Positions 27,468-34,921 of a DNA stretch of 64,000 nucleotides are shown here, piece after piece. A model generated the notes under the pieces. That model searched no databases, was not told the origin of the DNA, and worked only from the letters and a program-made list of their open reading frames with translations. The translations under genes were made by a program, and so were the position numbers. Origin of the DNA: Pseudomonas putida (GTDB taxonomy: Bacteria; Pseudomonadota; Gammaproteobacteria; Pseudomonadales; Pseudomonadaceae); contig NZ_JANHKS010000001.1 in the NCBI RefSeq assembly GCF_028682175.1, positions 248,001-312,000 of the forward strand. The letters run 5' to 3'. Each line of letters begins with the position of its first letter. Within the stretch, counting starts at the first letter, position 1.

Positions 27468-27543
27468 TGGCGTCCCCTAGGGGACTCGAACCCCTGTTAC
27501 CGCCGTGAAAGGGCGGTGTCCTAGGCCACTAGACGAAGGGGAC
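27468..27543 (-). tRNA. tRNA-Glu (TTC)
   Basis: 76 bases including an encoded CCA end. On the minus strand it starts GTCCCCTTCGTCTAGTGGCC, the anticodon loop CTTTCAC gives TTC, and the T-arm GGGGTTCGAGTCCCC is intact. It is identical to the copy at 27725-27800. Confidence 0.97.
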
Positions 27544-27595
27544 GCAAAACCTTCTGTCAGGTTCGTTCAAACAACACAACGAACCCTGGCGAAAT

Positions 27596-27671
27596 TGGTG
27601 GAGCTAAGCGGGATCGAACCGCTGACCTCCTGCATGCCATGCAGGCGCTCTCCCAGCTGAGCTATAGCCCC
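27596..27671 (-). tRNA. tRNA-Ala (GGC)
   Basis: 76 bases with an encoded CCA. It starts GGGGCTATAGCTCAGCTGGG on the minus strand; the anticodon stem-loop GCATGGCATGC shows GGC, and the T-arm has GCGGTTCGATCCCGC. Identical to the copy at 27886-27961. Confidence 0.97.
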
Positions 27672-27724
27672 AGATTTATCGCCTCGCGGCGGAGATCAAC
27701 CTTGCGGCATCACTCGGTGAAACG

Positions 27725-27800
27725 TGGCGTCCCCTAGGGGACTCGAACCCCTGTTACCGCCGTGAAAGGGCGGTGTCCTAGGCCACTAGACGAAGGGGAC
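27725..27800 (-). tRNA. tRNA-Glu (TTC), second copy
   Basis: Same 76-base sequence as the tRNA at 27468-27543. Flanking sequences differ, so the duplication is limited to the tRNAs or is old with conversion keeping the genes equal. Confidence 0.97.
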
Positions 27801-27885
27801 GTAACCCTTGTGTACCCTATCGGCGCTGGTTCCGATTCGCGGTACAAACTTCAAGGCAGTGTAGCCAACCTCGAAGCTTCTAATT

Positions 27886-27961
27886 TGGTGGAGCTAAGCG
27901 GGATCGAACCGCTGACCTCCTGCATGCCATGCAGGCGCTCTCCCAGCTGAGCTATAGCCCC
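27886..27961 (-). tRNA. tRNA-Ala (GGC), second copy
   Basis: Same 76-base sequence as the tRNA at 27596-27671. It is the first tRNA in the transcript Ala-Glu-Ala-Glu, about 65 bases downstream of a consensus promoter. Confidence 0.97.
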
Positions 27962-28027
27962 ACATTACACTCTCGGATCACGCTGCGTTGCCGCTGTGTT
28001 TTCCGTGTTGCCGTGTGGACGGGGCGC

Positions 28028-28056
28028 ATATTAAGTGCGACCCGGGTACCTGTCAA
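28028..28056 (-). promoter_or_regulatory. Consensus sigma-70 promoter of the tRNA operon
   Basis: On the minus strand TTGACA (28056-28051), a 17-base spacer and TAATAT (28033-28028) are followed by the GC-rich stretch GCGCCCCG. The GC-rich discriminator is typical of stable-RNA promoters under stringent control. Upstream (28057-28090) is A/T-rich and could act as an UP element. Confidence 0.85.
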
Positions 28057-28145
28057 ACTTTTTTTAAACAAATTTCAAAAAAAATTTCCGGGATAACAAT
28101 CACTTACCGCCCTCCCCCGGCTTTCCCCAAGAAAAGCAGGGGGTT

Positions 28146-28187
28146 GCCGCCCCTGTCGCAGCGCACGGCTGCGAGGCAACAGGGGCG
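28146..28187 (-). terminator. Hairpin downstream of gltX
   Basis: GCCCCTGT (about 28149) and ACAGGGGC (about 28180) form the base of a long stem whose inside repeats as CGCAG/CTGCG. It lies just after the gltX stop. The following T-rich part is short, so efficiency is uncertain. Confidence 0.6.
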
Positions 28188-28195
28188 CTCACCAC

Positions 28196-29677
28196 TCAGG
28201 CAATGGCGCCGAGCAGCTTTTCCCATTCCTTGTTTTCTTTCTTGGACACGCCACCCAAGAGGTCCAGGGCCTGGCGCAGACGGTAGCGCGTCAGGTCCGG
28301 GCCGAGGATTTCCATCGCGTCGGTGACCGACACGGAGTTGGCCTGCCCTGTGATCGCGGCGAACATCAGCGGCATGGCGTCGCGCAGTTTCAGCTCCAGG
28401 TGATCGACCACCGCCTGGATGCAGCCCATGATGCGGTCCTTCTCCCACTGACGCAGGGATTCGAGCTTCCACAGGATCAACTGCATCACCTGACGCACCT
28501 GCTCGGGGGACAGCTTCTTGTGCTCGAACAGCTTCACGTCCGGCGTCACGCCACCGGCAAAGAAGAAGCCGCCCAGCGGCGCTACCTGGCTGAAGGTTTC
28601 GACGCGGCCCTGTACGTGGGGCGCGATCTTCATCATGTAGTCGCTGTTGAACGCCCACTTCTGCACGCGCGCGGCAAACTCCTGAACCGGCAGCTCGCGC
28701 AGCCACTGGCCGTTGAGCCAGGACAGTTTCTCGATGTCGAAGATCGGGCCGCCCAGGGAGACGCGGTTCAGGTCGAAGTTGTCGACCATTTCCTGCAGCG
28801 AGAACTTCTCGCGCTCGTCCGGCATCGACCAGCCCATGCGGCCCAGGTAGTTGAGCATCGCCTCGGGCATGAAGCCCATGCGCTCGTAGAAGGTCACCGA
28901 GGTCGGGTTCTTGCGCTTGGACAGTTTGCTCTTGTCCGGGTTACGCAGCAGCGGCATGTAGCACAGTGCCGGCTTTTCCCAGCCGAAGTATTCGTAGAGC
29001 AGGATCAGCTTGGGCGCCGACGGCAGCCATTCCTCGCCGCGCAGCACGTGGGTGATGCCCATCAGGTGGTCATCGACGACGTTGGCCAGGAAGTAGGTCG
29101 GCAGGCCGTCGGTCTTCATCAGGACCTGCATGTCCATGCGGTCCCAAGGGATTTCGACTTCGCCACGCAGGATGTCCGGCACCACGCACACGCCTTCGCT
29201 CGGCACCTTCATGCGGATCACATGGGGCTCGCCAGCGGCCAGGCGGCGCTCGACTTCTTCCTTGGACAGCAGCAGCGCGCGGCCGTCATAGCGTGGGGTT
29301 TCGCCACGGGCCATCTGTTCGGCGCGCATCTGGTCCAGTTCTTCGGCGGTGCAGAAGCACGGGAAGGCGTGACCGGCATCGACCAGTTGCTGGGTGTATT
29401 TCTTGTAGATGTCGCCGCGTTCGCTCTGACGGTACGGACCATGGGGGCCGCCAACGTCCGGGCCTTCGCTCCACTCGATACCGAGCCAGCGCAATGCGTC
29501 GAAAATCTGTTGTTCGGACTCGCGGGTCGAGCGCAGCTGGTCGGTGTCTTCAATGCGCAGGATGAATTCGCCGCCGTGCTGCTTGGCGAAGCAATAGTTG
29601 AAGAGCGCGATGTAAGCCGTGCCAACGTGGGGGTCGCCGGTAGGCGATGGCGCGATGCGGGTACGAACGGTGGTCAT
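28196..29677 (-). CDS. gltX: Glutamyl-tRNA synthetase
   Basis: 493 residues, the normal length. It charges tRNA-Glu with glutamate using ATP. The HIGH-type motif is [10 protein letters not shown] (residues 10-19), KMSKS is represented by SKLSKRKN, and [12 protein letters not shown] and GYPPHV-type zinc-region cysteines are at mid-protein. ATG 29677 gives the standard [14 protein letters not shown] start. Its substrate tRNA-Glu is encoded twice just downstream on the same strand, behind a separate promoter. Confidence 0.97.
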   Translation of the reverse strand: MTTVRTRIAPSPTGDPHVGTAYIALFNYCFAKQHGGEFILRIEDTDQLRSTRESEQQIFDALRWLGIEWSEGPDVGGPHGPYRQSERGDIYKKYTQQLVDAGHAFPCFCTAEELDQMRAEQMARGETPRYDGRALLLSKEEVERRLAAGEPHVIRMKVPSEGVCVVPDILRGEVEIPWDRMDMQVLMKTDGLPTYFLANVVDDHLMGITHVLRGEEWLPSAPKLILLYEYFGWEKPALCYMPLLRNPDKSKLSKRKNPTSVTFYERMGFMPEAMLNYLGRMGWSMPDEREKFSLQEMVDNFDLNRVSLGGPIFDIEKLSWLNGQWLRELPVQEFAARVQKWAFNSDYMMKIAPHVQGRVETFSQVAPLGGFFFAGGVTPDVKLFEHKKLSPEQVRQVMQLILWKLESLRQWEKDRIMGCIQAVVDHLELKLRDAMPLMFAAITGQANSVSVTDAMEILGPDLTRYRLRQALDLLGGVSKKENKEWEKLLGAIA

Positions 29678-29917
29678 GGAAATTTCCGAATAGGTCGAAC
29701 AAGCCGCGAATCTTAACAGGCGCAGCCCTCGCGGCTCCAGCGTCGGGACCGAATGCACGGTGGATTCGCGTGGGTGGGAATTGAGCGTAGCCAGTGCGCG
29801 GCCAAGTGCCAGAAATGAATACCGGATTATCATATCCAGTCATTATTTCGACGATGGCTAGTTGCCAGACCTCATTTGCTGATAAATTTCCTTACATTCT
29901 AATAACCAAGAACGCCC

Positions 29918-30973
29918 ATGCCTGCCCAACTCAAACGCCGCCTGTTCATCTTTCTCGTGGTGGTCCTGCTGATCGCCCTCGCCTTTTTCGCCCAGTGGTA
30001 TTTCAAGGGGCGGTTCGTCGAAACCACTGACAACGCCTATGTGCAGGGCGAGATCACGCGGATTTCCAGCCAGTTGGGGGCGCGGGTCAGCGAGGTGTTG
30101 GTGCAGGATAACCAGCACGTGGACAAGGGCCAGTTGCTGGTGCGCCTGGAGCCGGACGATTTCCGCCTGGCCGTCGAACGGGCCCAGGCCACCCTCGCGA
30201 CCCGTGAAGCCGAGCGGGTGCAGGCACAAAGCAAGCTGACCCAGCAATCGAGCCTGATCGCCGCCAGTGACGCGCAGGTGCAGGCCAACCAGGCCACCCT
30301 GGGGCGCACGCAACTAGACCTCGCACGCCTGCAAAAGCTGCGCAAGCCGGGGTTTGTCTCCGAAGCACAAGTCACCACCATGACCGCCGACAGCAGCGTC
30401 GCCCGCTCTCAGGTCAGCAAGGCTCAGGCCGATGCCCAGGGGCAGCGCCAGCAAGTGATGGCCTTGACCGCCGAGATCAAGCGCCTGGACGCACAGATCG
30501 CCAGCGCCCGCGCCGATCTCGCCCAGGCTGAAATCAACTCCAGGCGCACCGAAATCCACTCGCCCATCAGCGGCATGATCGGCCAGCGCGCCGCGCGCAA
30601 CGGCCAGTACGTGCAGGGCGGCGCCTACCTGCTGTCCATCGTGCCCGACGAGGACATCTGGGTGCAGGCCAACTTCAAGGAAACCCAGATCGAACACATG
30701 CAGATCGGCCAGCGCGCCGAGCTGACCTTCGACAGCTTCCCCAGCACGCCGATCCAGGGCCGGGTCGACAGCCTGTTCGCAGCCTCCGGTGCGCAGTTCA
30801 GCCTGCTGCCGCCGGACAACGCCACCGGCAACTTCACCAAGGTCGTGCAGCGCATTCCGGTCAAGCTCACCTTTGCGCCGGACAACCCGCTGCACGGCAA
30901 GATCCGCCCCGGCATGTCGGTGACCGTCGCGGTGGACATCAAGCCAGCGCACGAGGCCGACAGTGGCCGGTGA
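29918..30973 (+). CDS. EmrA-type membrane fusion protein (HlyD family)
   Basis: 351 residues: short cytoplasmic start, one membrane helix at about 10-28 (FIFLVVVLLIALAFFAQWYF), then periplasmic VETTDNAYVQGEITRISSQLGARVSEVLV with the lipoyl-like half motifs, a long coiled-coil (about 95-210) and the second half motif TEIHSPISGMIGQRAARNGQYVQGG. It bridges an inner-membrane pump to an outer-membrane channel. It overlaps the next gene by 11 bp. No TolC-like gene is present here. The 240 bp upstream are shared with divergent gltX. Confidence 0.92.
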   Translation: MPAQLKRRLFIFLVVVLLIALAFFAQWYFKGRFVETTDNAYVQGEITRISSQLGARVSEVLVQDNQHVDKGQLLVRLEPDDFRLAVERAQATLATREAERVQAQSKLTQQSSLIAASDAQVQANQATLGRTQLDLARLQKLRKPGFVSEAQVTTMTADSSVARSQVSKAQADAQGQRQQVMALTAEIKRLDAQIASARADLAQAEINSRRTEIHSPISGMIGQRAARNGQYVQGGAYLLSIVPDEDIWVQANFKETQIEHMQIGQRAELTFDSFPSTPIQGRVDSLFAASGAQFSLLPPDNATGNFTKVVQRIPVKLTFAPDNPLHGKIRPGMSVTVAVDIKPAHEADSGR

Positions 30974-32513
30974 CGAGCTGATCCGCCCGGTCGGCGAACC
31001 GACCCGGCGCGACTGGATCGCGGTGATGAGCGTGATGCTCGGCGCCTTTATGGCGGTGCTCGACATCCAGATCACCAACTCCTCGCTCAAGGACATTCAG
31101 GGCGCGCTGTCAGCCACCCTGGAAGAAGGCTCGTGGATTTCCACGTCCTACCTGGTGGCGGAAATCATCATGATCCCGCTCACCGCCTGGCTGGTGCAGT
31201 TGCTCTCGGCCCGCAGGCTGGCGGTGTGGGTGTCACTGGGTTTTCTGGCTTCGTCGCTGCTGTGCTCCATGGCCTGGAGCCTGGAAAGCATGATCGTGTT
31301 CCGCGCCATGCAGGGGTTTACCGGTGGCGCGCTGATTCCCCTGGCGTTCACCCTGACCCTCATCAAGCTGCCCGAACACCATCGCGCCAAGGGCATGGCC
31401 CTGTTCGCCATGACCGCGACCTTCGCCCCTTCCATCGGCCCGACCCTGGGCGGCTGGCTGACGGAAAACTTCGGCTGGGAGTACATCTTCTACATCAACG
31501 TGCCACCGGGACTGGTGATGATCGCAGGGCTCATGTACGGCCTTGAGAAGAAAGCACCGCACTGGGAGCTGCTCAAGAGCACCGACCACGCCGGCATCGT
31601 CACCCTGGGTGTGGGATTGGGCTGCCTGCAGGTGTTTCTCGAAGAAGGCCACCGCAAGGACTGGCTCGAATCGAGCCTGATCGTCACCCTGGGCAGCATC
31701 GCCCTGCTCAGCCTGATCGCCTTCGTGATTATCCAGTTCTCCAAGGACCGGCCGCTGATCAACCTGGGCATCCTTGGCAATCGCAATTTCGGCCTGTCGA
31801 GCATTTCCAGCGTCGGCATGGGGGTGGGATTGTACGGCTCGGTCTACCTGCTGCCGCTGTATCTGGCGCAGATTCAGGGCTATAACGCCCAGCAGATCGG
31901 CGAGGTGATCATGTGGATGGGAATCCCGCAGCTGTTCCTGATCCCGCTGGTGCCGCAATTGATGAAAATCATCCCGCCCAAAGTGCTGTGCACGCTGGGG
32001 TTCGGCCTGTTCGGCGCGGCGAGTTTTCTCTCGGGGGTGCTCAATCCGGACTTTGCCGGGCCGCAGTTCAACCACATCCAGATTGTCCGCGCGCTGGGCC
32101 AACCGATGATCATGGTCACCATCTCGCTGATTGCCACGTCATACATCCAGCCTCAGGACGCAGGTTCGGCCTCGAGCCTGTTCAACATCCTGCGCAACCT
32201 GGGCGGCGCCATCGGCATCGCGCTGCTGGCCACCTTGCTGGACGCACGGACCAAGACCTACTTCGACTACCTGCGCGAATCCATCTCCCCGGCCAACCCG
32301 CAGGTTGCCGAACGCCTGGCGCAACTCACCGACCGCCTCGGCAACGAAACCGCCGCACTGGGCAAGCTCAGCGAAATCACCCACCAACAGGCCGCGATCA
32401 TGGCCTACAACGATGCATTCCATTTCGTCGCACTGGCATTGGGGATCAGCATGCTGGCGGTGATGCTGACCAAGAAACTGCCGGTGGGGATCAAGGCGGG
32501 TGAGGCTCACTGA
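30963..32513 (+). CDS. DHA2-family MFS drug exporter, EmrB-like
   Basis: 516 residues with about 14 hydrophobic helices, the DHA2 layout. GAFMAVLDIQITNSSLKDIQGALSATLEEGSWISTSYLVAEIIMIPLTAWL is the typical TM1-TM2 region, and the motif C-like segment GGWLTENFGWEYIFYINVP is present. It starts at GTG 30963 inside the end of the emrA-like gene. The pair would expel lipophilic compounds or drugs in a tripartite pump. A more specific substrate cannot be read. Confidence 0.92.
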   Translation: MAGDELIRPVGEPTRRDWIAVMSVMLGAFMAVLDIQITNSSLKDIQGALSATLEEGSWISTSYLVAEIIMIPLTAWLVQLLSARRLAVWVSLGFLASSLLCSMAWSLESMIVFRAMQGFTGGALIPLAFTLTLIKLPEHHRAKGMALFAMTATFAPSIGPTLGGWLTENFGWEYIFYINVPPGLVMIAGLMYGLEKKAPHWELLKSTDHAGIVTLGVGLGCLQVFLEEGHRKDWLESSLIVTLGSIALLSLIAFVIIQFSKDRPLINLGILGNRNFGLSSISSVGMGVGLYGSVYLLPLYLAQIQGYNAQQIGEVIMWMGIPQLFLIPLVPQLMKIIPPKVLCTLGFGLFGAASFLSGVLNPDFAGPQFNHIQIVRALGQPMIMVTISLIATSYIQPQDAGSASSLFNILRNLGGAIGIALLATLLDARTKTYFDYLRESISPANPQVAERLAQLTDRLGNETAALGKLSEITHQQAAIMAYNDAFHFVALALGISMLAVMLTKKLPVGIKAGEAH

Positions 32514-32543
32514 AGGAGCCATGGGGGTGTGCGCAGGGCTTTT

Positions 32544-32622
32544 TGTATCGCTCTGTGTACAGCGACGCCAGCGATACATCCACCCGCATTCACGCCCGAT
32601 CCCGGACACAGACGCGATACAC
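32544..32622 (+). promoter_or_regulatory. Two-block GTATC/GATAC promoter element (also found at 60.7 kb)
   Basis: Block 1 TTGTATCGCTCTGTGTA begins TGTATC at 32544; block 2 GACACAGACGCGATACAC begins at 32605, 61 bp later. An extra inverted half-site AGCGATACA is at 32570-32578, making a palindrome with TGTATCGCT. The same two blocks, with the same 61-bp spacing, precede the small exported protein at 60816. Confidence 0.55.
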
Positions 32623-32713
32623 CTGCACGGTTTACTAGGCACGTCGAACAGCGCAGCCCACTTGAACGGCGACGCTAACCAAACCTTGAAAACCCTTTGC
32701 AGGAGTTCACACC

Positions 32714-32968
32714 ATGAAACGTCAGATCCTTCTCAGCATCGCCCTGTCTGTCCTGGCCGCCAACGTATTTGCCGCCGATGGCGCAGAGCACCTCAAGCAG
32801 TACCAGGGCGCCCAGATCAGCGCCCCGGCCACTCAGGAGCAGGTCGCCGCTGATGGCGCCGATCACCTGAAAGCCTTCCAGACCGCATCGGTGACCTTCG
32901 ACGCGAAGAACGCCGAGACCGTGGCCGAGGTGCGCTCGGAGTTCGGTTCGCAATTTCAGCGGTATTGA
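32714..32968 (+). CDS. Small exported protein with an internal repeat
   Basis: 84 residues with a signal peptide ending near AANVFA/A. The mature part has two copies of an octapeptide-led repeat: ADGAEHLKQYQGAQIS (21-36) and ADGADHLKAFQTASVT (46-61), then FDAKNAETVAEVRSEFGSQF. No Cys. GCAGGAG is eight bases before ATG 32714. I do not recognise a named family. Likely periplasmic. Its promoter region resembles that of the exported protein at 60816, which suggests shared regulation. Confidence 0.75.
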   Translation: MKRQILLSIALSVLAANVFAADGAEHLKQYQGAQISAPATQEQVAADGADHLKAFQTASVTFDAKNAETVAEVRSEFGSQFQRY

Positions 32969-32995
32969 TCGAACTTGGGCGGCGAGTTCCAGCAC

Positions 32996-33120
32996 GCCCC
33001 CGCCGGCAAGCCGTGCTGCTACGGATCCGCTGTGAACCCTACCTCCACGACTCCGTAGCAGTCCGGCTTGCCGGCGTAGCGGCTTCAAGATCGCTGTCGC
33101 CGGCAAGCCGGACTGCTACG
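32996..33120. repeat. Three REP palindromes
   Basis: One single REP (CGCCGGCAAGCCGTGCTGCT) at about 33000-33023 and an inverted pair, GTAGCAGTCCGGCTTGCCGG from 33055 to CCGGCAAGCCGGACTGCTAC ending at 33119. They lie between convergent genes. Confidence 0.85.
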
Positions 33121-33153
33121 GGTTATGCGGTGAACACGGCCCCCCCTTCCCCA

Positions 33154-33474
33154 TCAACTCGCCGACACCAGTTTCAACCCGATAACACCCGCCAGAATCA
33201 GCAGGATGCACAGCACGCGCAACGGAGCTGCGCTGTCGCCGAGCAGGGCCATGCCGACGATCGCGGTGCCGGCCGCGCCGATGCCGGTCCAGACGGCGTA
33301 GCCGGTGCCCACCGGTAGCGTGCGCAAAGCCATCGACAGCATGATCACGCTCGAAACGCCTGCGCCCACGGTAAACAGCGCCGGGGTCAGGCGAGTGAAG
33401 CCTTCAGACGCTTTCATCGCCAGGGCAAATCCGATTTCCAGAAGCCCGGCCAGACTCAATAAAACCCATGCCAT
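33154..33474 (-). CDS. SMR-family small multidrug/guanidinium-type transporter (SugE/Gdx-like)
   Basis: 106 residues with four membrane helices. The essential TM1 glutamate is Glu13 in AGLLEIGFALAMK; GFTRLTPALFT, LPVGTGYAVWTGIGAAGTAIVGMALLGDSA and IGLKL follow the SugE/Gdx order. At position 16, where guanidinium-specific Gdx proteins have Trp, this protein has Phe, so its substrate range may differ. It would export small cations by proton exchange as a dual-topology dimer. I see no clear guanidine riboswitch upstream. ATG 33474 is used; the longer frame adds a non-hydrophobic extension. Confidence 0.85.
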   Translation of the reverse strand: MAWVLLSLAGLLEIGFALAMKASEGFTRLTPALFTVGAGVSSVIMLSMALRTLPVGTGYAVWTGIGAAGTAIVGMALLGDSAAPLRVLCILLILAGVIGLKLVSAS

Positions 33475-33565
33475 GTTTGTATACCCGCAAGGCGACCCGC
33501 CGGGCCAGTCACCGGGCGGGCAAAGAGACAAGATGACCGCGCCGGCGGGCACGGTCACTCGAGGT

Positions 33566-34018
33566 TCAGGCGTTGACCGCAGCCGGTGCCGGGCGGAAAG
33601 CCACGCCGAAACGGTTGAAGGCGTTCATCAGGCCGATGGCATAGGTCAGGTCAGCCAGGCCCTTGTCGCCGAACTCGGCCAGCGCCGCCTGGTAGTCGGC
33701 GTCCGGAACGCCGGTTTCTGCGACCCGGGTGACGGTTTCTGCCCAGGACAGTGCAACTCGCTCACGGGGGGTGAACAGCTGGCCTGCGTCATGCCAGACC
33801 GGCACCAGGACCAGCTTTTCCACGCTCAGGCCTTGCTTGAGCAGGTCGCGGGAGTGCATGTCGATGCAGAATGCGCAGCCGTTGATCTGGGAAATGCGCA
33901 GGTAGACCAGATCGACCAGATCCTTGGCCAGCCCGCACTGCAGCACCGAGCCATATACGTTGCCGAAGGCTTTGTAGATGTCTGGCGAAACAGCGGAGTA
34001 GTTGATGCGATTGCTCAT
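33566..34018 (-). CDS. Carboxymuconolactone decarboxylase/AhpD-like peroxidase
   Basis: 150 residues, all helical. The AhpD-type CxxC redox motif is in QINGCAFCIDMHSRDL, with the adjacent Asp-Met-His that relays protons. Alkylhydroperoxidase activity is the family expectation. It is divergent from the azoreductase gene, and both promoters face a region with repeated MocR-like half-sites, suggesting joint control in response to electrophiles or quinones. SMR follows 92 bp downstream; a GC-rich hairpin (33534-33558) lies between. Confidence 0.88.
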   Translation of the reverse strand: MSNRINYSAVSPDIYKAFGNVYGSVLQCGLAKDLVDLVYLRISQINGCAFCIDMHSRDLLKQGLSVEKLVLVPVWHDAGQLFTPRERVALSWAETVTRVAETGVPDADYQAALAEFGDKGLADLTYAIGLMNAFNRFGVAFRPAPAAVNA

Positions 34019-34063
34019 GAAATTGCCTCGAAGGGGCTGAATGGAGGCGCCATGTTCGAGTGT

Positions 34064-34136
34064 CTTGGCCCAGCGCTAAAGGTCCAAGATCTGCATTTCG
34101 GACTGGTCCATTGATGCCCGGACTTGGCCCAGTCCA
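34064..34136. promoter_or_regulatory. Candidate MocR operator region
   Basis: In the divergent space are CTTGGCCCAG (34064-34073), AAAGGTCCA (to 34086), GGACTGGTCCA (34100-34110), and the near-palindrome GGACTTGGCCCAGTCC (34120-34135). Repeated GGTCCA/TGGACC half-sites are typical of GntR/MocR regulators, and a MocR gene follows azoR. Confidence 0.5.
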
Positions 34137-34216
34137 TCTGTCGGTTCTTGGCTCTTTTGGCTGGGGCATGGGCCGCTTACCGTGCAGGTCCGATCCACCT
34201 CCATCAAGAGTCAGAC

Positions 34217-34831
34217 ATGAACATCCTGCACGTAAGCTGTAGTCCCCGAGGACCTGCGTCCGAGAGCAGCCGCCTGGCCCGCAACATCATCGAGCGCCTG
34301 TTGAACCGCGAACCTTCGGCCCTGGTGGTAACCCGGCTTGTCGGCGGCGAGAACCTGCCTCATGTCGATGGCAGCTACGCGACGTCCCAGCAGTCCACCG
34401 CCGATGTGTCAGAAGGCGGTTCCCTGGCGTTGTCCGACCAGCTTATCGCCGAGGTGGAACAGGCCGATGTGCTGGTCATCAGTACCCCGATGCACAACTT
34501 CAGCCTGCCATCGGCCCTGAAAGCCTGGATCGACCACGTTGCCCGGGTGCGCCGCACATTCACCATCAGCGCCCAAGGCAAGGCCGCCCTGCTGCCGGAC
34601 CGGCCCGTGTTCATCGCCATCGCGTCCGGAGGGCGGTTTTCCGGGGAGCGTGCGCGACAGCCGGACTACCTGACGCCGTACCTGCGCGACGTGCTGAACA
34701 TGATCGGCCTGCACGATTTGAGACTCTTCTCGGTACAAGGCACCGCAATGGGACCCCAGGCCATCGACGAAGCCAGGAACCAGGCCGATGAAGCGCTGCA
34801 CGCACACTTCGCCTCGGCACGACATGCCTGA
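34217..34831 (+). CDS. azoR: FMN-dependent NADH-azoreductase/quinone reductase
   Basis: 204 residues of the flavodoxin-like AzoR family. NILHVSCSPRGPASESSRLA binds FMN phosphate, and STPMHNFSLPSALKAWIDHVARVRRTF is the diagnostic segment (TPMYNF-type). It reduces azo dyes and quinones by two electrons using NADH and so limits quinone stress. The MocR regulator gene is 90 bp downstream on the same strand; the AhpD-like gene is divergent. Confidence 0.9.
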   Translation: MNILHVSCSPRGPASESSRLARNIIERLLNREPSALVVTRLVGGENLPHVDGSYATSQQSTADVSEGGSLALSDQLIAEVEQADVLVISTPMHNFSLPSALKAWIDHVARVRRTFTISAQGKAALLPDRPVFIAIASGGRFSGERARQPDYLTPYLRDVLNMIGLHDLRLFSVQGTAMGPQAIDEARNQADEALHAHFASARHA

Positions 34832-34921
34832 TCGAAACCGGCCTGCATTGGCGCAAGCGGTGCCGGTCGCCCACAATGGGAATGCCGTGCAGCCCGCCCA
34901 CGACACGCCTGTGAGTACGCC

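Noticed and set aside
27468..27961. Regular repeated blocks resembling a CRISPR array
   Set aside because: The repeats are complete tRNA-Ala and tRNA-Glu genes; only two of each, 76 bases long, with tRNA folds.
27301..28195. Integrated element at the tRNA genes
   Set aside because: No integrase gene, no direct repeat of a tRNA 3' end and no foreign cargo between the tRNAs.
28400..29716. 438-codon open frame antisense to gltX
   Set aside because: A shadow of gltX in GC-rich DNA, with His/Arg/Gln-rich low-quality translation.
33475..33600. Guanidine riboswitch before the SMR gene
   Set aside because: GC-rich hairpins are present, but I could not find the conserved ACGR loops or the ykkC core.
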